Origin: JABDMH01 sp965223215
GTDB lineage: Bacteria; Bacteroidota; Bacteroidia; Chitinophagales; Saprospiraceae
Assembly (NCBI GenBank): GCA_965223215.1
Contig: CBDCVZ010000010.1
Coordinates: 558,001 to 622,000, forward strand
Reading direction: 5' to 3'
DNA: 64,000 nucleotides
Under the pieces are notes generated by a model, which saw nothing but the letters and a program-made list of their open reading frames with translations, did not search any database and was not told the origin of the DNA. Positions 56,241-64,000 of this stretch are shown piece by piece; the stretch's first letter is position 1; every line of letters begins with the position of its first letter. The position numbers were made by a program, and so were the translations under genes.

Positions 56241-58322
56241 TCAGGGTTGCAAGGGCAACGCAATAAAACGGTTGCGATATTCATCAGAGTATACACGTAA
56301 CTGATTTGACTCCAACCTCACGTAATATCGACCTGTAGGTAGGTCAATTTTCCAACCATCGATGTCTTTCGTCCAGCTTATTGACTCTGGTGCTTTCTTG
56401 CTAATGGCAAACAAGGTCAACGAAGTATAATGGTCTGTGATTTGTCGACATTCGACGAAGGACTGATTCACCTGAATGAGGGGGTCACCCTGTCTGGATA
56501 AATGATAAGGTGGTTCAAAACGATGTTTGTGAGCTTGCAAATGCACTGGCTGCTCGGACAAAGAAATGACTTTTCCAATGAGTTGGACGTCTTCATTTGT
56601 GGTCACAAAATTTGAAGTATCAAATATCCTTGGTGAGCTGAACGTGTGCCAACGCATCGATACTGCTTTTGCTTGAGGCAATTTTGCAGAATCATAGACA
56701 ACCACGATTCCTGGGAAAAGATGTGCTACCCTTCGCTCCACCTTTTCGGCCATCGGATACACTGGAGTGAGATCAACCGACCAACTGCTTCCCAGGTCAT
56801 CATCTGACCAGAAATGCTTGGTTTTACCTCTGGCTGTGGCATTGGGTTCGGAGCGCATCTCCCGATTTCCAATCATGAGCACATTGTGCCCATAAGTCGA
56901 TCGCGTGTAATAATTGTATTGAACAGTATCCTTAAAATAATCTGCAGGATAAATAGGATCTGGTTTGCCACAATCGATAATCAATTTTTTACCAAATCCA
57001 TCGATCAGTAATTGCCCTACATCATTGTCATCGTGATTCATCTCTCTGCCGGCCTTGCCATAAACCACACTTTCTGCACTGTTCTGGTCCCAACTCGTTC
57101 TGCTGATAAAAGATGCCGAATAGTCTTCGAATACTTTACCCAGGGGTAGTTTTCCATTTGGTGTGGTATCGCTCAGGGTAGGATCGTACCAAAGCATTTC
57201 AACAATACTGCTGATTTGCGGAAAATTCTGGTGGTAGTACCATTGCAGAACGCCATTCTGAGACGCATTGGCTACGGCAGCCATCACTTCCGAGCCACGC
57301 GGATGGGCATCAATCGGGGTGTCGCCAAATGCGATTAACCGTTGTGGTGGGATGGTATGATACATCATCCAATAGCAGAGTGCCGGAAAAGGATGTTGAT
57401 TTAATAAATTGGTATTATTACCGGTGTAGTAGCGGTATGCTTCGGCAAACTCAACGGAATAACGGACCGCACCGGCATAGCCAGGGGGTTCATTAAATTC
57501 GCCCCGCTTTCCAATGATGTCATTGAATCTGATCATTTCCGGTACAATCGTATCCAGCAATTGGGTAGTTTGTGGATGATCTTTTCCAAGCGCCATTGCC
57601 GTGATCCCCATCCCCGCAAAAATGTTGGTAAACCAATTGTGACGACTCACGTACCAATGAGGTTTTTGCGCCAATTTTTGCCAGAATGGTTGAATGGCCC
57701 TACGGTCCAGCAGATCGAGAATAAATACTCTTTCGGATTCCGAAAGGTCATTATGCAGCCAATTATAACAAATGGCTACCCACATTGATATTCGAAAAGT
57801 TCGGATATCGACATAGGGTTTGCTGGATAGATGGGCGTGATCGCACCAGAGTGGCCAGCGGGTGGTATCACCTAGGGCGACAATTTGGTTCATGATTAAT
57901 TCTTTATAGGCGGTATCCCTGGTCAAGAGGTACAGAAATGCCGCTCGAGAAAGTCGATCTCGAACCCCAATTGCCATATCATAACTCACATTCTGATGAC
58001 GTAGATGAATGGAATCTCGACCACTAAAAGGTGTACTTGGATCAATAAATGCAAGTTTGAGATCCTCCATGGCCTGCTCATTGATCCTTTCGATGAAGCG
58101 ATAAATTCTAGTACCAGGTTTAGCGTGTTTAAAGTCATCGATGGATCGGAACGATCCATGACTGCTGGAGGATAAAAATATATTAGGGTGGTCGGACTGG
58201 GCAAGGATATTGGATCCGAACATTCCAATTACAAAAAGGGATACAAACCCCCATCGAAACTGCCAATGAAACAAAGTGGGATGTAATTTTTCCCTTGCGC
58301 TATTTTGTGCCCGACTCACCAT
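56241..58322 (-). CDS. Heparinase II/III-like polysaccharide lyase
   Basis: A 693-residue secreted lyase; the hydrophobic core of the signal is at about 28-42 after a long basic start, so a start further in is possible. An alpha/alpha-toroid covers about 60-390 with VSRHNWFTNIFAGMG, GEFNEPPGYAGAVRYS and EFAEAYRYYTG. The beta-sandwich that follows carries REMNHDDNDVGQLLIDGFGK, where the His-Asn type residues bind metal or act on uronate. The family eliminates at uronic acids of heparan, alginate, ulvan or similar chains. It is a clear second lyase beside the interrupted one at 45411-48815, with only low similarity to it. Confidence 0.85.
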   Translation of the reverse strand: MVSRAQNSAREKLHPTLFHWQFRWGFVSLFVIGMFGSNILAQSDHPNIFLSSSSHGSFRSIDDFKHAKPGTRIYRFIERINEQAMEDLKLAFIDPSTPFSGRDSIHLRHQNVSYDMAIGVRDRLSRAAFLYLLTRDTAYKELIMNQIVALGDTTRWPLWCDHAHLSSKPYVDIRTFRISMWVAICYNWLHNDLSESERVFILDLLDRRAIQPFWQKLAQKPHWYVSRHNWFTNIFAGMGITAMALGKDHPQTTQLLDTIVPEMIRFNDIIGKRGEFNEPPGYAGAVRYSVEFAEAYRYYTGNNTNLLNQHPFPALCYWMMYHTIPPQRLIAFGDTPIDAHPRGSEVMAAVANASQNGVLQWYYHQNFPQISSIVEMLWYDPTLSDTTPNGKLPLGKVFEDYSASFISRTSWDQNSAESVVYGKAGREMNHDDNDVGQLLIDGFGKKLIIDCGKPDPIYPADYFKDTVQYNYYTRSTYGHNVLMIGNREMRSEPNATARGKTKHFWSDDDLGSSWSVDLTPVYPMAEKVERRVAHLFPGIVVVYDSAKLPQAKAVSMRWHTFSSPRIFDTSNFVTTNEDVQLIGKVISLSEQPVHLQAHKHRFEPPYHLSRQGDPLIQVNQSFVECRQITDHYTSLTLFAISKKAPESISWTKDIDGWKIDLPTGRYYVRLESNQLRVYSDEYRNRFIALPLQP

Positions 58323-58400
58323 TTAAACCATTAACCACCAATTACTGATCCACTCAACCACTCAACACTTAACCAACCAACTAATCAACTAATCATCCAC
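58323..58400. repeat. Low-complexity repeat (CACTTAACCAACC type)
   Basis: Irregular CCACTCAACCACT, CACTTAACCAACC and ACTAATCAACTAATC copies fill the gap between two minus-strand genes. It is the same kind of simple repeat as at 51871 and, inverted, at 50371. Confidence 0.55.
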
Positions 58401-59699
58401 TCACTCCCCCCAATCCCTAACCGGTCGAGTACGCAGACCGTTGGCTTCCGCATCATCCATAAAAGACTCTGAACTGGGATCGAATTGCAATTTTCGATTG
58501 AGTAACCATGCCGTGGCTGCAGCATGACAAGCTATATGTGAATGCCGCATGACTCCTTCATGGGCGGCGGTCTTTTGCCTGCTTTTCACGCAATCGAGAA
58601 AATCACGCGAGTGGGTAGCAACCCCCAAACCATTGACTTGTTCAGGGGCATTAGCCAATTCGGCCTTCAACGAATCACTTACTTCGATGCCACCACTATC
58701 ACCGACTTCCACCCAGCCCTGATCACCTTCAAAGCGCACAGGACAGGTGCTGAGATGTTGAAACCAACCTGGTCTTCGATCAAAAGGTGTGGCCAAAAAA
58801 TGCATGATCAATTTTGTGCCGTCAGCATAGATGGCGGTAATGTTTTTACCGGACGGAATATACTCGACGGGCATGGTCTCATCCTTACTTCCAGCCCATT
58901 GGCAGAGATCTACCGTATGTGCGCCCCAATCGAGTAGGGTAGCACCCGAATCGAAATCATAGTGTCCACGCCAACGACCTCTACAGTAGTCTGGGTGATA
59001 CGGTCGCCAAGGTGCCGGACCGAGCCATAAATTCCAGTCCACAATTTCCGGATCTGGTGTTTTCTGCCCAGCCAGCCATTGTGTGTTTATTTTTGGTACA
59101 TACACCGAAGCATGTAGCGTATGGATTTTTCCTAATTTTCCTGATTGCGCCAGTCCTGCCGCAAATCGAAAATTGGGTACACTACGTCTTTGGGTCCCCG
59201 CTTGAAATACGCGGTTTGTTTTGATGATGGTGTCAGCAAGATTTTGACAATCTGCAATGGTTATTCCACAGGGTTTTTCGCTGTAAACGTCTTTGCCGGC
59301 TTCTGCAGCTAAAATAGACGCCGCCGCATGCCATCGATCTCCAGTGGCCACCAGAATGGTATCAAGATCAGAACGCAGCAGCAGATTACGAAAATCTCGA
59401 TACAACTGGCAATCCGTATTACCATATTTCTCATCGACCATTGCTTTGCCGTCATCCCGTCTGCTGGCTTGTACCTCCGCGATGGCCAGACACTGTACAT
59501 CTGCATGATTCATGAAATCACGTAACACCTTCTTGCATCTTGGACCAATGCCAATCACCCCTAAGGTAATACGGTCACTGGGAGCTACCCGACCATTTCG
59601 ACCCAAGGCACTGCTGGGTATGATCCACGGAACAGCCAAACTCATCGTGGTGGAAAGGCTGGATTGCATAAATGATCTTCGATTTACTTTTTGTTGCAT
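58401..59699 (-). CDS. Gfo/Idh/MocA-family oxidoreductase with twin-Arg leader
   Basis: A 432-residue NAD(P)-type sugar dehydrogenase. After the leader (NRRSFMQSSLSTTMSLA) the Rossmann fold starts with TLGVIGIGPRCK, followed by VYSEKPCGITIADC (the EKP motif with catalytic Lys) and LLDWGAHTVDLCQWAG (the His of the active site). Family members oxidise or isomerise sugars, with the cofactor often tightly bound in exported members. Together with a DUF1080 protein elsewhere in the window this suggests a 3-keto-sugar step, which is inference. It is divergent from the second ECF sigma factor gene. Confidence 0.9.
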   Translation of the reverse strand: MQQKVNRRSFMQSSLSTTMSLAVPWIIPSSALGRNGRVAPSDRITLGVIGIGPRCKKVLRDFMNHADVQCLAIAEVQASRRDDGKAMVDEKYGNTDCQLYRDFRNLLLRSDLDTILVATGDRWHAAASILAAEAGKDVYSEKPCGITIADCQNLADTIIKTNRVFQAGTQRRSVPNFRFAAGLAQSGKLGKIHTLHASVYVPKINTQWLAGQKTPDPEIVDWNLWLGPAPWRPYHPDYCRGRWRGHYDFDSGATLLDWGAHTVDLCQWAGSKDETMPVEYIPSGKNITAIYADGTKLIMHFLATPFDRRPGWFQHLSTCPVRFEGDQGWVEVGDSGGIEVSDSLKAELANAPEQVNGLGVATHSRDFLDCVKSRQKTAAHEGVMRHSHIACHAAATAWLLNRKLQFDPSSESFMDDAEANGLRTRPVRDWGE

Positions 59700-59971
59700 A
59701 AATGATGTGTCTTTGGATTTACTTTTACCAGGAGCGTACCCTCTTAAAGTTAATTAAATAAGTGATTTGGGAAGGATCTGGATCTCGTGGATGAGGGATC
59801 CTGAAATCGAAGAAATTCGCACCCGGGATTGTGGCGATGGACGTCAATAAGCCCCTCGTTCGCAATATTTTTGATTCCCAGCAAAAAAGAAGAAAGACAA
59901 TCACAAAAAAAGCTGGTGACCAGACACCCAAACACCACTATAAGCGGTTCTCCTAAATAGAACGTATTTGA

Positions 59972-60505
59972 TTGTCAGTGACAGAGAAAGAATTAATTCA
60001 GGGATGTGTTTCTAGAAATCCGCTGGCGCAACGGAGCTTCTTTGATCAATACTATCAAACGGTCTTTGCTGTCGTACGGCGCTACATTAGTCAAAAACAA
60101 GATGTTGAAGATGTCGTCATCATCGTGTTCAATAAAGCCTTGAACAATATTTACCGATTTGAAGATAGGGGTGATGATGGTTTGAAGAGATGGTTGGTGA
60201 CCATTGCAATAAATGAAAGTCTTAGGTTCCTCAAGCAGCAGCCCTCAAACAAGATCGAGGAGTTATCCCCTAAAATAGCGCAAGATTCCGTTGCAGTGGA
60301 AATGCTCGACATCGAGATGATCTTTAAAATTCTTGCATCGATGCCCGCTGGATATCGGCAGGTCTTTAATCTCTATGCGATTGATCAGTATACACACTCG
60401 GAAATTGCGAATCTTTTGGGGATCAGCCGAAATACTTCGAAGTCCCAACTTCTGAAAGCCAGGAAATACATTATCAACGTGCTCAAGAAAACACAAAGCG
60501 TATGA
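59972..60505 (+). CDS. ECF sigma factor (second system)
   Basis: A 177-residue ECF sigma factor, start at TTG 59972 or GTG 59978. Region 2 contains RSFFDQYYQTVFAVV and QDVEDVVIIVFNKAL; region 4 contains MPAGYRQVFNLYAIDQYTHS, then EIANLLGISRNTSKSQLLKARK. Its stop codon overlaps the next start (ATGA), so it is tightly coupled to the membrane protein that follows, the probable anti-sigma factor. It is not next to a FecR or TonB receptor, so it is of a different signalling kind from the first. Confidence 0.9.
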   Translation: MSVTEKELIQGCVSRNPLAQRSFFDQYYQTVFAVVRRYISQKQDVEDVVIIVFNKALNNIYRFEDRGDDGLKRWLVTIAINESLRFLKQQPSNKIEELSPKIAQDSVAVEMLDIEMIFKILASMPAGYRQVFNLYAIDQYTHSEIANLLGISRNTSKSQLLKARKYIINVLKKTQSV

Positions 60506-61203
60506 ATTTAGATGAAATTGATGATTTGTTCAGACGTGAAATGAATCGCGCGGACTTAAAAAATGTGGGTCTTCAATCCAAGCAAAAAATCTGGGATCGA
60601 CTGCATGTTGGTGTGCAGCAGAGTTCCAAGCAAAAGACCTCTGCTCAACTGATGCTCCTCGTTTTACTACTGCTGTCTTTGGGAGTGATTGGATTCTTAT
60701 GGAATAACCAAAGTAATCTGAATGCGAAACACGATGAACTGACTCAGGCGCATCAGCTGTTGATGGATCAGCATGGGAATTTGGAAATTGTCTACGAACA
60801 ATTGCAAGAAAAATATCTACAACAAAACAATGGCCACCAAGATTTACCAGTGGCAAAGATAGATACCTTATTTCAGAAAATTGTCATTAGAGACACTATC
60901 TGGAGGTCCAACTCCACTTCACCTGATTCGGTTTTTATCAACCGGGTCGACACGGTGTATGTACCCATTGATATCACTCGTCCGCAGCCAAATTCATTTG
61001 CAGATTTCATGCAAGTAGATACGGATGAGAATAAACCAAAAGTATCAGCTGTTGAATTTCAATTTGCCGAATCAGAGGAAAAAACTCAGCAGGAGATAGG
61101 GCGCTCCATTAACATATATATACGAAGTAGCAGCAACGTTGTTCAGCCAAGACCGATCCGAACAAGTTCCTTCGAACCCATCAATAAAAAAATAAAGAAG
61201 TAA
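60502..61203 (+). CDS. Single-span membrane protein with coiled coil, putative anti-sigma factor
   Basis: A 233-residue protein: N-terminal cytoplasmic part (1-48), one membrane segment (about 50-67, LMLLVLLLLSLGVIGFLW), then a coiled coil (about 70-106; NLNAKHDELTQAHQLLMDQH) and a periplasmic tail. It lacks a FecR domain. Overlap of four bases with the sigma gene argues for an anti-sigma role. The next gene, an outer-membrane-like protein, overlaps by one base, giving a three-gene unit. Confidence 0.6.
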   Translation: MNLDEIDDLFRREMNRADLKNVGLQSKQKIWDRLHVGVQQSSKQKTSAQLMLLVLLLLSLGVIGFLWNNQSNLNAKHDELTQAHQLLMDQHGNLEIVYEQLQEKYLQQNNGHQDLPVAKIDTLFQKIVIRDTIWRSNSTSPDSVFINRVDTVYVPIDITRPQPNSFADFMQVDTDENKPKVSAVEFQFAESEEKTQQEIGRSINIYIRSSSNVVQPRPIRTSSFEPINKKIKK

Positions 61204-62165
61204 TGAACAATCATACCATTTTTAAGATACTGGTGATGGCATTTTTTTTTCAAGTTGCTATGTCCTCCTTAATGGCGCAAAGATCACTTGATACCCTGAA
61301 AATTTATGATGAGGGTGAGGTTGTGATGGAGGTCGCAGTGAGTGCAGATCAAAACATCTCTTTTATCCAGCAGGAGATTGATTTTTTGTTAAATGCCTTT
61401 GCAAAGCACTTGTCTCAGGTGATTGACAGTGTTCCGGTTTTCGAGAACTATTTGATTGAGTACCAGATTAATAAATCACTTCGAGTAGAGGAGCGTTCAG
61501 GATTGGTGAGGTATCGAGTAGACTCAGCCGGCGTATTGCAGGTATATCCAGACAACATTGCTAATCTATATGGCACGCAAAGTTTTATTCGTTTATACCT
61601 TCCTACGTTGGAAACGCTAGACACATATTATTACCGGCGTCTCTTCCTAGATCAGTATGCAAACATACAAGTGGAATCTCGATCGAAGTCCACGGGTAGG
61701 AGTTCTCTACTATACACTTTTCCGAGGCCACGGAAAAAAAGGACGAAGAAAATTGATGTAGGTAAACCAAGAAAAGCGAATTTGCTTTTGGGTCTAGATG
61801 CATCGATCGGCATCCTAAATAATCGACCTATTTACGAGTATGGTGTAGGTGTGGGGGTGCGATTTAACAATTATCAGTATCAAGACCTGCTCTTATTTCT
61901 AAGTAGACAGCATCAATATCTTGACGAGAGAGAATTAATCACGAGTCGTACCCTGCTTGGACTTCATTATCGGCCGTCGAAGTACTTTAGTGTGGAAGCC
62001 AGTACAATTTTATCGGGATCTCTCTACAGTCGACCGGGTGGTTGGCGGTTCGGCTTATCGGTCTATCCCATTAGGGGTATTTCAATAACACCGGTTTTTT
62101 ATACCAGCCATATTTCATCTTTTAGGATTAGAAATTACGGGATTAATATTGGTTATGGCATTTGA
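61203..62165 (+). CDS. Exported protein, probable outer-membrane beta-barrel
   Basis: A 320-residue protein with signal peptide (ending SLMAQ). The first half is a soluble domain with ISFIQQEIDFLLNAF; the last 130 residues alternate hydrophobic and polar residues in short strands (LLLGLDASIGIL, YEYGVGVGVRFNN, FRIRNYGINIGYGI), typical of a small barrel ending with an aromatic/Ile terminus. It follows the putative anti-sigma factor with a one-base overlap, so it could be the sensor or the target of that regulator. No family was recognised. Confidence 0.6.
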   Translation: MNNHTIFKILVMAFFFQVAMSSLMAQRSLDTLKIYDEGEVVMEVAVSADQNISFIQQEIDFLLNAFAKHLSQVIDSVPVFENYLIEYQINKSLRVEERSGLVRYRVDSAGVLQVYPDNIANLYGTQSFIRLYLPTLETLDTYYYRRLFLDQYANIQVESRSKSTGRSSLLYTFPRPRKKRTKKIDVGKPRKANLLLGLDASIGILNNRPIYEYGVGVGVRFNNYQYQDLLLFLSRQHQYLDERELITSRTLLGLHYRPSKYFSVEASTILSGSLYSRPGGWRFGLSVYPIRGISITPVFYTSHISSFRIRNYGINIGYGI

Positions 62166-62181
62166 TCTTAGCAACAAATAA

Positions 62182-62790
62182 TCAGTAATCTCTAAATGGT
62201 CCGCGTGGTTCTGACGATTTCATTTCTTGTAACCAGGCGGCATATTTTTGTTGCATAAATAGGAGGGTGTCGGGCAGCCGCATCGAAAGGTCGGTTGACT
62301 CATTGATATCTTCAGATAGATCATATAATTGTTTTCCTTCATCTGTTTGCAGGTATTTCCATGGGCCATATCGCACGGCTTTACTACCTCTAAAATCCCA
62401 AAATAGCGCCCGTTCTGTTGAAGCCGAGTTGCCCCGACTTAACTGTGGCAAAAGACTGTGCCCATCTAAAATCAGTCGATTGGGTGCATCAATGCCCACC
62501 ACTTCCAAAATGGTTGGAAAAATATCAAGGGCTGAGCAGAGCGAATTTAAATCCGTGTTTCTAACCTCATGCTCATTCGGAAGTTTAATAATGCAGGGTA
62601 CACGAATGCCACCTTCCACCAAAAGACCTTTTCTGCCACGCAGGGGAGAATTATCAGATCCAATACCACCGCCATTATCCGAAAGAAAAATTATCATAGT
62701 ATTTTCAGATAATCCATGTTCTTGCAAGGCTGTCCGTATCTGGCCGATGCAATAGTCCATATAGCTAACCGCAGCTCGATAGCCCTGCAT
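62182..62790 (-). CDS. C-terminal part of stop-interrupted sulfatase
   Basis: About 202 residues in the same frame as the N-terminal part at 62800-63570, separated only by a TGA at 62800-62802. Content: YRAAVSYMDYCIGQIRTALQE, the second metal region IIFLSDNGGGIGSDN, GILVEGG-like region VEGGIRVPCIIKLP and the C-terminal subdomain LYDLSEDINESTDL. The internal Met at 62790 is unlikely to be a real start. If the stop is genuine the enzyme lacks half of its active site. Confidence 0.8.
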   Translation of the reverse strand: MQGYRAAVSYMDYCIGQIRTALQEHGLSENTMIIFLSDNGGGIGSDNSPLRGRKGLLVEGGIRVPCIIKLPNEHEVRNTDLNSLCSALDIFPTILEVVGIDAPNRLILDGHSLLPQLSRGNSASTERALFWDFRGSKAVRYGPWKYLQTDEGKQLYDLSEDINESTDLSMRLPDTLLFMQQKYAAWLQEMKSSEPRGPFRDY

Positions 62791-62799
62791 TTGCTTTGC

Positions 62800-63570
62800 T
62801 CATTTAGTGGACCCTTCCGGATATTTTTCTAGATAGTTTTTTGGTGCTTGCACAGAACTTCGGATGGCTGGATCGAGATTAGATGCAGAGTGGGGTGCAT
62901 TAAATGGAAGGTAGAGAAAGAATGGTTTTTCCCAATGTTCTGCGATGAATTTAAGTGCTTCACGTGTAAATAATTCAGTAGTATAGACGCCTTTATCTTT
63001 TACGGTCGGGATGTTATCTTGATACATTGATGCGACACCGTAACGTTCGTGGGTAAAGTAGTCGATGCCAGTATTGACAAAGCCATAGAAGGATGTGAAG
63101 CCCTGTTGCAGTGGGAGATACCTCTTTAGTTGACCGAGATCCCATTTACCGAATATGCCACAACGATATCCATGCTGACTTAAAACTTCCGAGATTAGAA
63201 CCTCTCGCAAATCCATACCCAGGATTCGCTCGGGAGAAATACTGTATTCATATTCTGGATATAAGTATCCGTCATTTACGCGATCATTCCTGAACAGATC
63301 GTAGGTGCCGTTGCGATACGGATAACGACCCGTCAATAGACTACTTCTAGAGGGTGTACAGATTGGAGCCGTCACATAAAAATTGGTAAGACGTACACCT
63401 TCCGATGCGAGTTGATCTAAATGGGGGGTTTGAATTTCAGCGTTTCCATAGCAGCCCAGGTCGTGGTAGCCCTGATCGTCCGAAAAAATTAAGATAATAT
63501 TGGGAGATTGACCAGACATTATGGAGAGGTACAAAAGGACCGTGGCAAGCGACAAGAAGATTTTTCGCAT
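62800..63570 (-). CDS. N-terminal part of family S1 sulfatase, ends at in-frame TGA
   Basis: 256 residues with signal peptide (ending IMSGQ), the metal-binding FSDDQGYHDLGCYG, the formylglycine site Cys71 in APICTPSRSSLLTG and GIFGKWDLGQ. The frame stops at TGA after EGSTK and reads on, uninterrupted, as AKQMQGYRAAVS in the following part. The two parts together give a full-length sulfatase of about 462 residues. A C-to-T change of an Arg codon (CGA) would explain it; so would a sequencing error. Confidence 0.85.
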   Translation of the reverse strand: MRKIFLSLATVLLYLSIMSGQSPNIILIFSDDQGYHDLGCYGNAEIQTPHLDQLASEGVRLTNFYVTAPICTPSRSSLLTGRYPYRNGTYDLFRNDRVNDGYLYPEYEYSISPERILGMDLREVLISEVLSQHGYRCGIFGKWDLGQLKRYLPLQQGFTSFYGFVNTGIDYFTHERYGVASMYQDNIPTVKDKGVYTTELFTREALKFIAEHWEKPFFLYLPFNAPHSASNLDPAIRSSVQAPKNYLEKYPEGSTK

Positions 63571-63600
63571 ATAGCTCGAATTTTTTTGTTTGCTTAGTTA

Positions 63601-63663
63601 GCCAGGATGACTAGATTGAACAGCGCTAAAAATACCGATTTTGATCAGACTAGTCATCTAGGC
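63601..63663. promoter_or_regulatory. Inverted repeat between divergent sulfatase genes
   Basis: GCCAGGATGACTAG at 63601-63614 is matched by the complement of CTAGTCATCTAGGC at 63650-63663 at 12 of 14 positions, with 35 bases between the arms. It lies midway in the 155-base divergent promoter region of the two sulfatase genes and may be an operator for a regulator binding two sites. Unproven. Confidence 0.4.
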
Positions 63664-63725
63664 ATAAAAAGCGATTCAATTGACTTGATCTTTTTTTATC
63701 TTATGTTCATCTCTCTAGTTGTAAT

Positions 63726-64000
63726 ATGAACAAGGATCTTCTCTATCTGGTTTTTCTGGTCTGCTTTGCCTGCCGTTCAACCATTGATGCACCTCCACCG
63801 AGACCCAACCTTATTTTTATTATGGCAGACGACCTTGGATATGGTGACATTGAACCCTATGGACAGGAGAAGATCAGTACCCCAAGTTTGTCCCAGCTAG
63901 CCAGAAAAGGACTGACATTTACACAGTTTTATGCGGGCACTTCTGTCTGCGCTCCTTCCAGGGCGGTACTGATGACCGGTCTGCATACCGGGCATGTTGA
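63726..64000 (+). CDS. Family S1 sulfatase (CAPSR), cut by window end
   Basis: The first 91 residues are visible. A hydrophobic leader ending LVCFACRS (Cys16) suggests a lipoprotein. FIMADDLGYGDIEPYG supplies the first metal ligands (Asp35-Asp36), and Cys75 in TSVCAPSRAVLMTGLH is the formylglycine site. This N-terminus resembles arylsulfatase A-like enzymes of the same kind as the gene at 50477. It runs off the window and is divergent from the interrupted sulfatase. Confidence 0.88.
   Translation, partial: MNKDLLYLVFLVCFACRSTIDAPPPRPNLIFIMADDLGYGDIEPYGQEKISTPSLSQLARKGLTFTQFYAGTSVCAPSRAVLMTGLHTGHV

Noticed and set aside
62800..62802. TGA as selenocysteine or recoded codon
   Set aside because: The position is not a catalytic Cys site, no SECIS-like hairpin was seen directly after it, and TGA serves as a normal stop in other genes here.

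Overview
The window reads as a piece of a Bacteroidota chromosome, most likely a marine polysaccharide degrader. The signs are a C-terminal type IX secretion sorting domain (gene at 31336), a FecI/FecR pair feeding TonB-dependent receptors with carboxypeptidase-like N-terminal domains, many extracytoplasmic sulfatases and lyases, and weak or absent Shine-Dalgarno sequences. No rRNA, tRNA, CRISPR, transposase or integrase was recognised. Assignment below phylum is a guess (Saprospiria- or Cytophagia-like).

Layout. 1-6.5 kb: the tail of an unknown two-gene cassette (A-B), a PQQ dehydrogenase with a cytochrome c domain, and two twin-Arg beta-propeller proteins. 6.9-14.4 kb: an agarase-like TIM-barrel protein and an alginate-lyase-family protein on +, then on - a sulfatase, an enolase-superfamily enzyme and a second A-B cassette. 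14.6-16.1 kb: a CARDB protein and about 0.8 kb of palindromic repeats. 16.2-22.9 kb: two alpha/beta hydrolases, a GH51 arabinofuranosidase and two WD40 proteins. 23.2-34.5 kb: an ECF sigma factor, FecR, two tandem TonB receptors (the first frameshifted), a secreted beta-helix protein, a GH26-like lipoprotein and a small secreted protein. 34.8-43.5 kb: an exported pyruvyl-transferase-like protein, an FG-GAP propeller, a DUF1080 protein, a PHP metallohydrolase, a DUF1593 protein and a second enolase-superfamily enzyme. 43.7-64 kb: an FAD oxidoreductase, a two-lyase fusion broken by a stop codon, three sulfatase genes plus the start of a fourth at the edge (one of the three also broken), a DUF4038 glycosidase, an alditol-oxidase-like enzyme, a heparinase-like lyase, a Gfo/Idh/MocA oxidoreductase and a second ECF sigma operon.

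Taken together this is a very large accessory glycan-degradation region. Five sulfatases (one interrupted, one cut by the window edge), several lyase folds, arabinofuranosidase, apiosidase-like and esterase-like enzymes suggest a sulfated, uronic-acid-containing polysaccharide such as an ulvan-like or other algal glycan; this is inference. Import would rely on the two TonB receptors; no SusD partner is visible. An unusual share of the downstream sugar-acid enzymes (two enolase-superfamily enzymes, Gfo/Idh/MocA, alditol oxidase) carry twin-arginine N-termini, as if part of catabolism happens in the periplasm.

Three genes are interrupted: a TonB receptor by a one-base deletion, a bimodular lyase by TAA and a sulfatase by TGA. 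They may be real decay, strain polymorphism or sequencing error.
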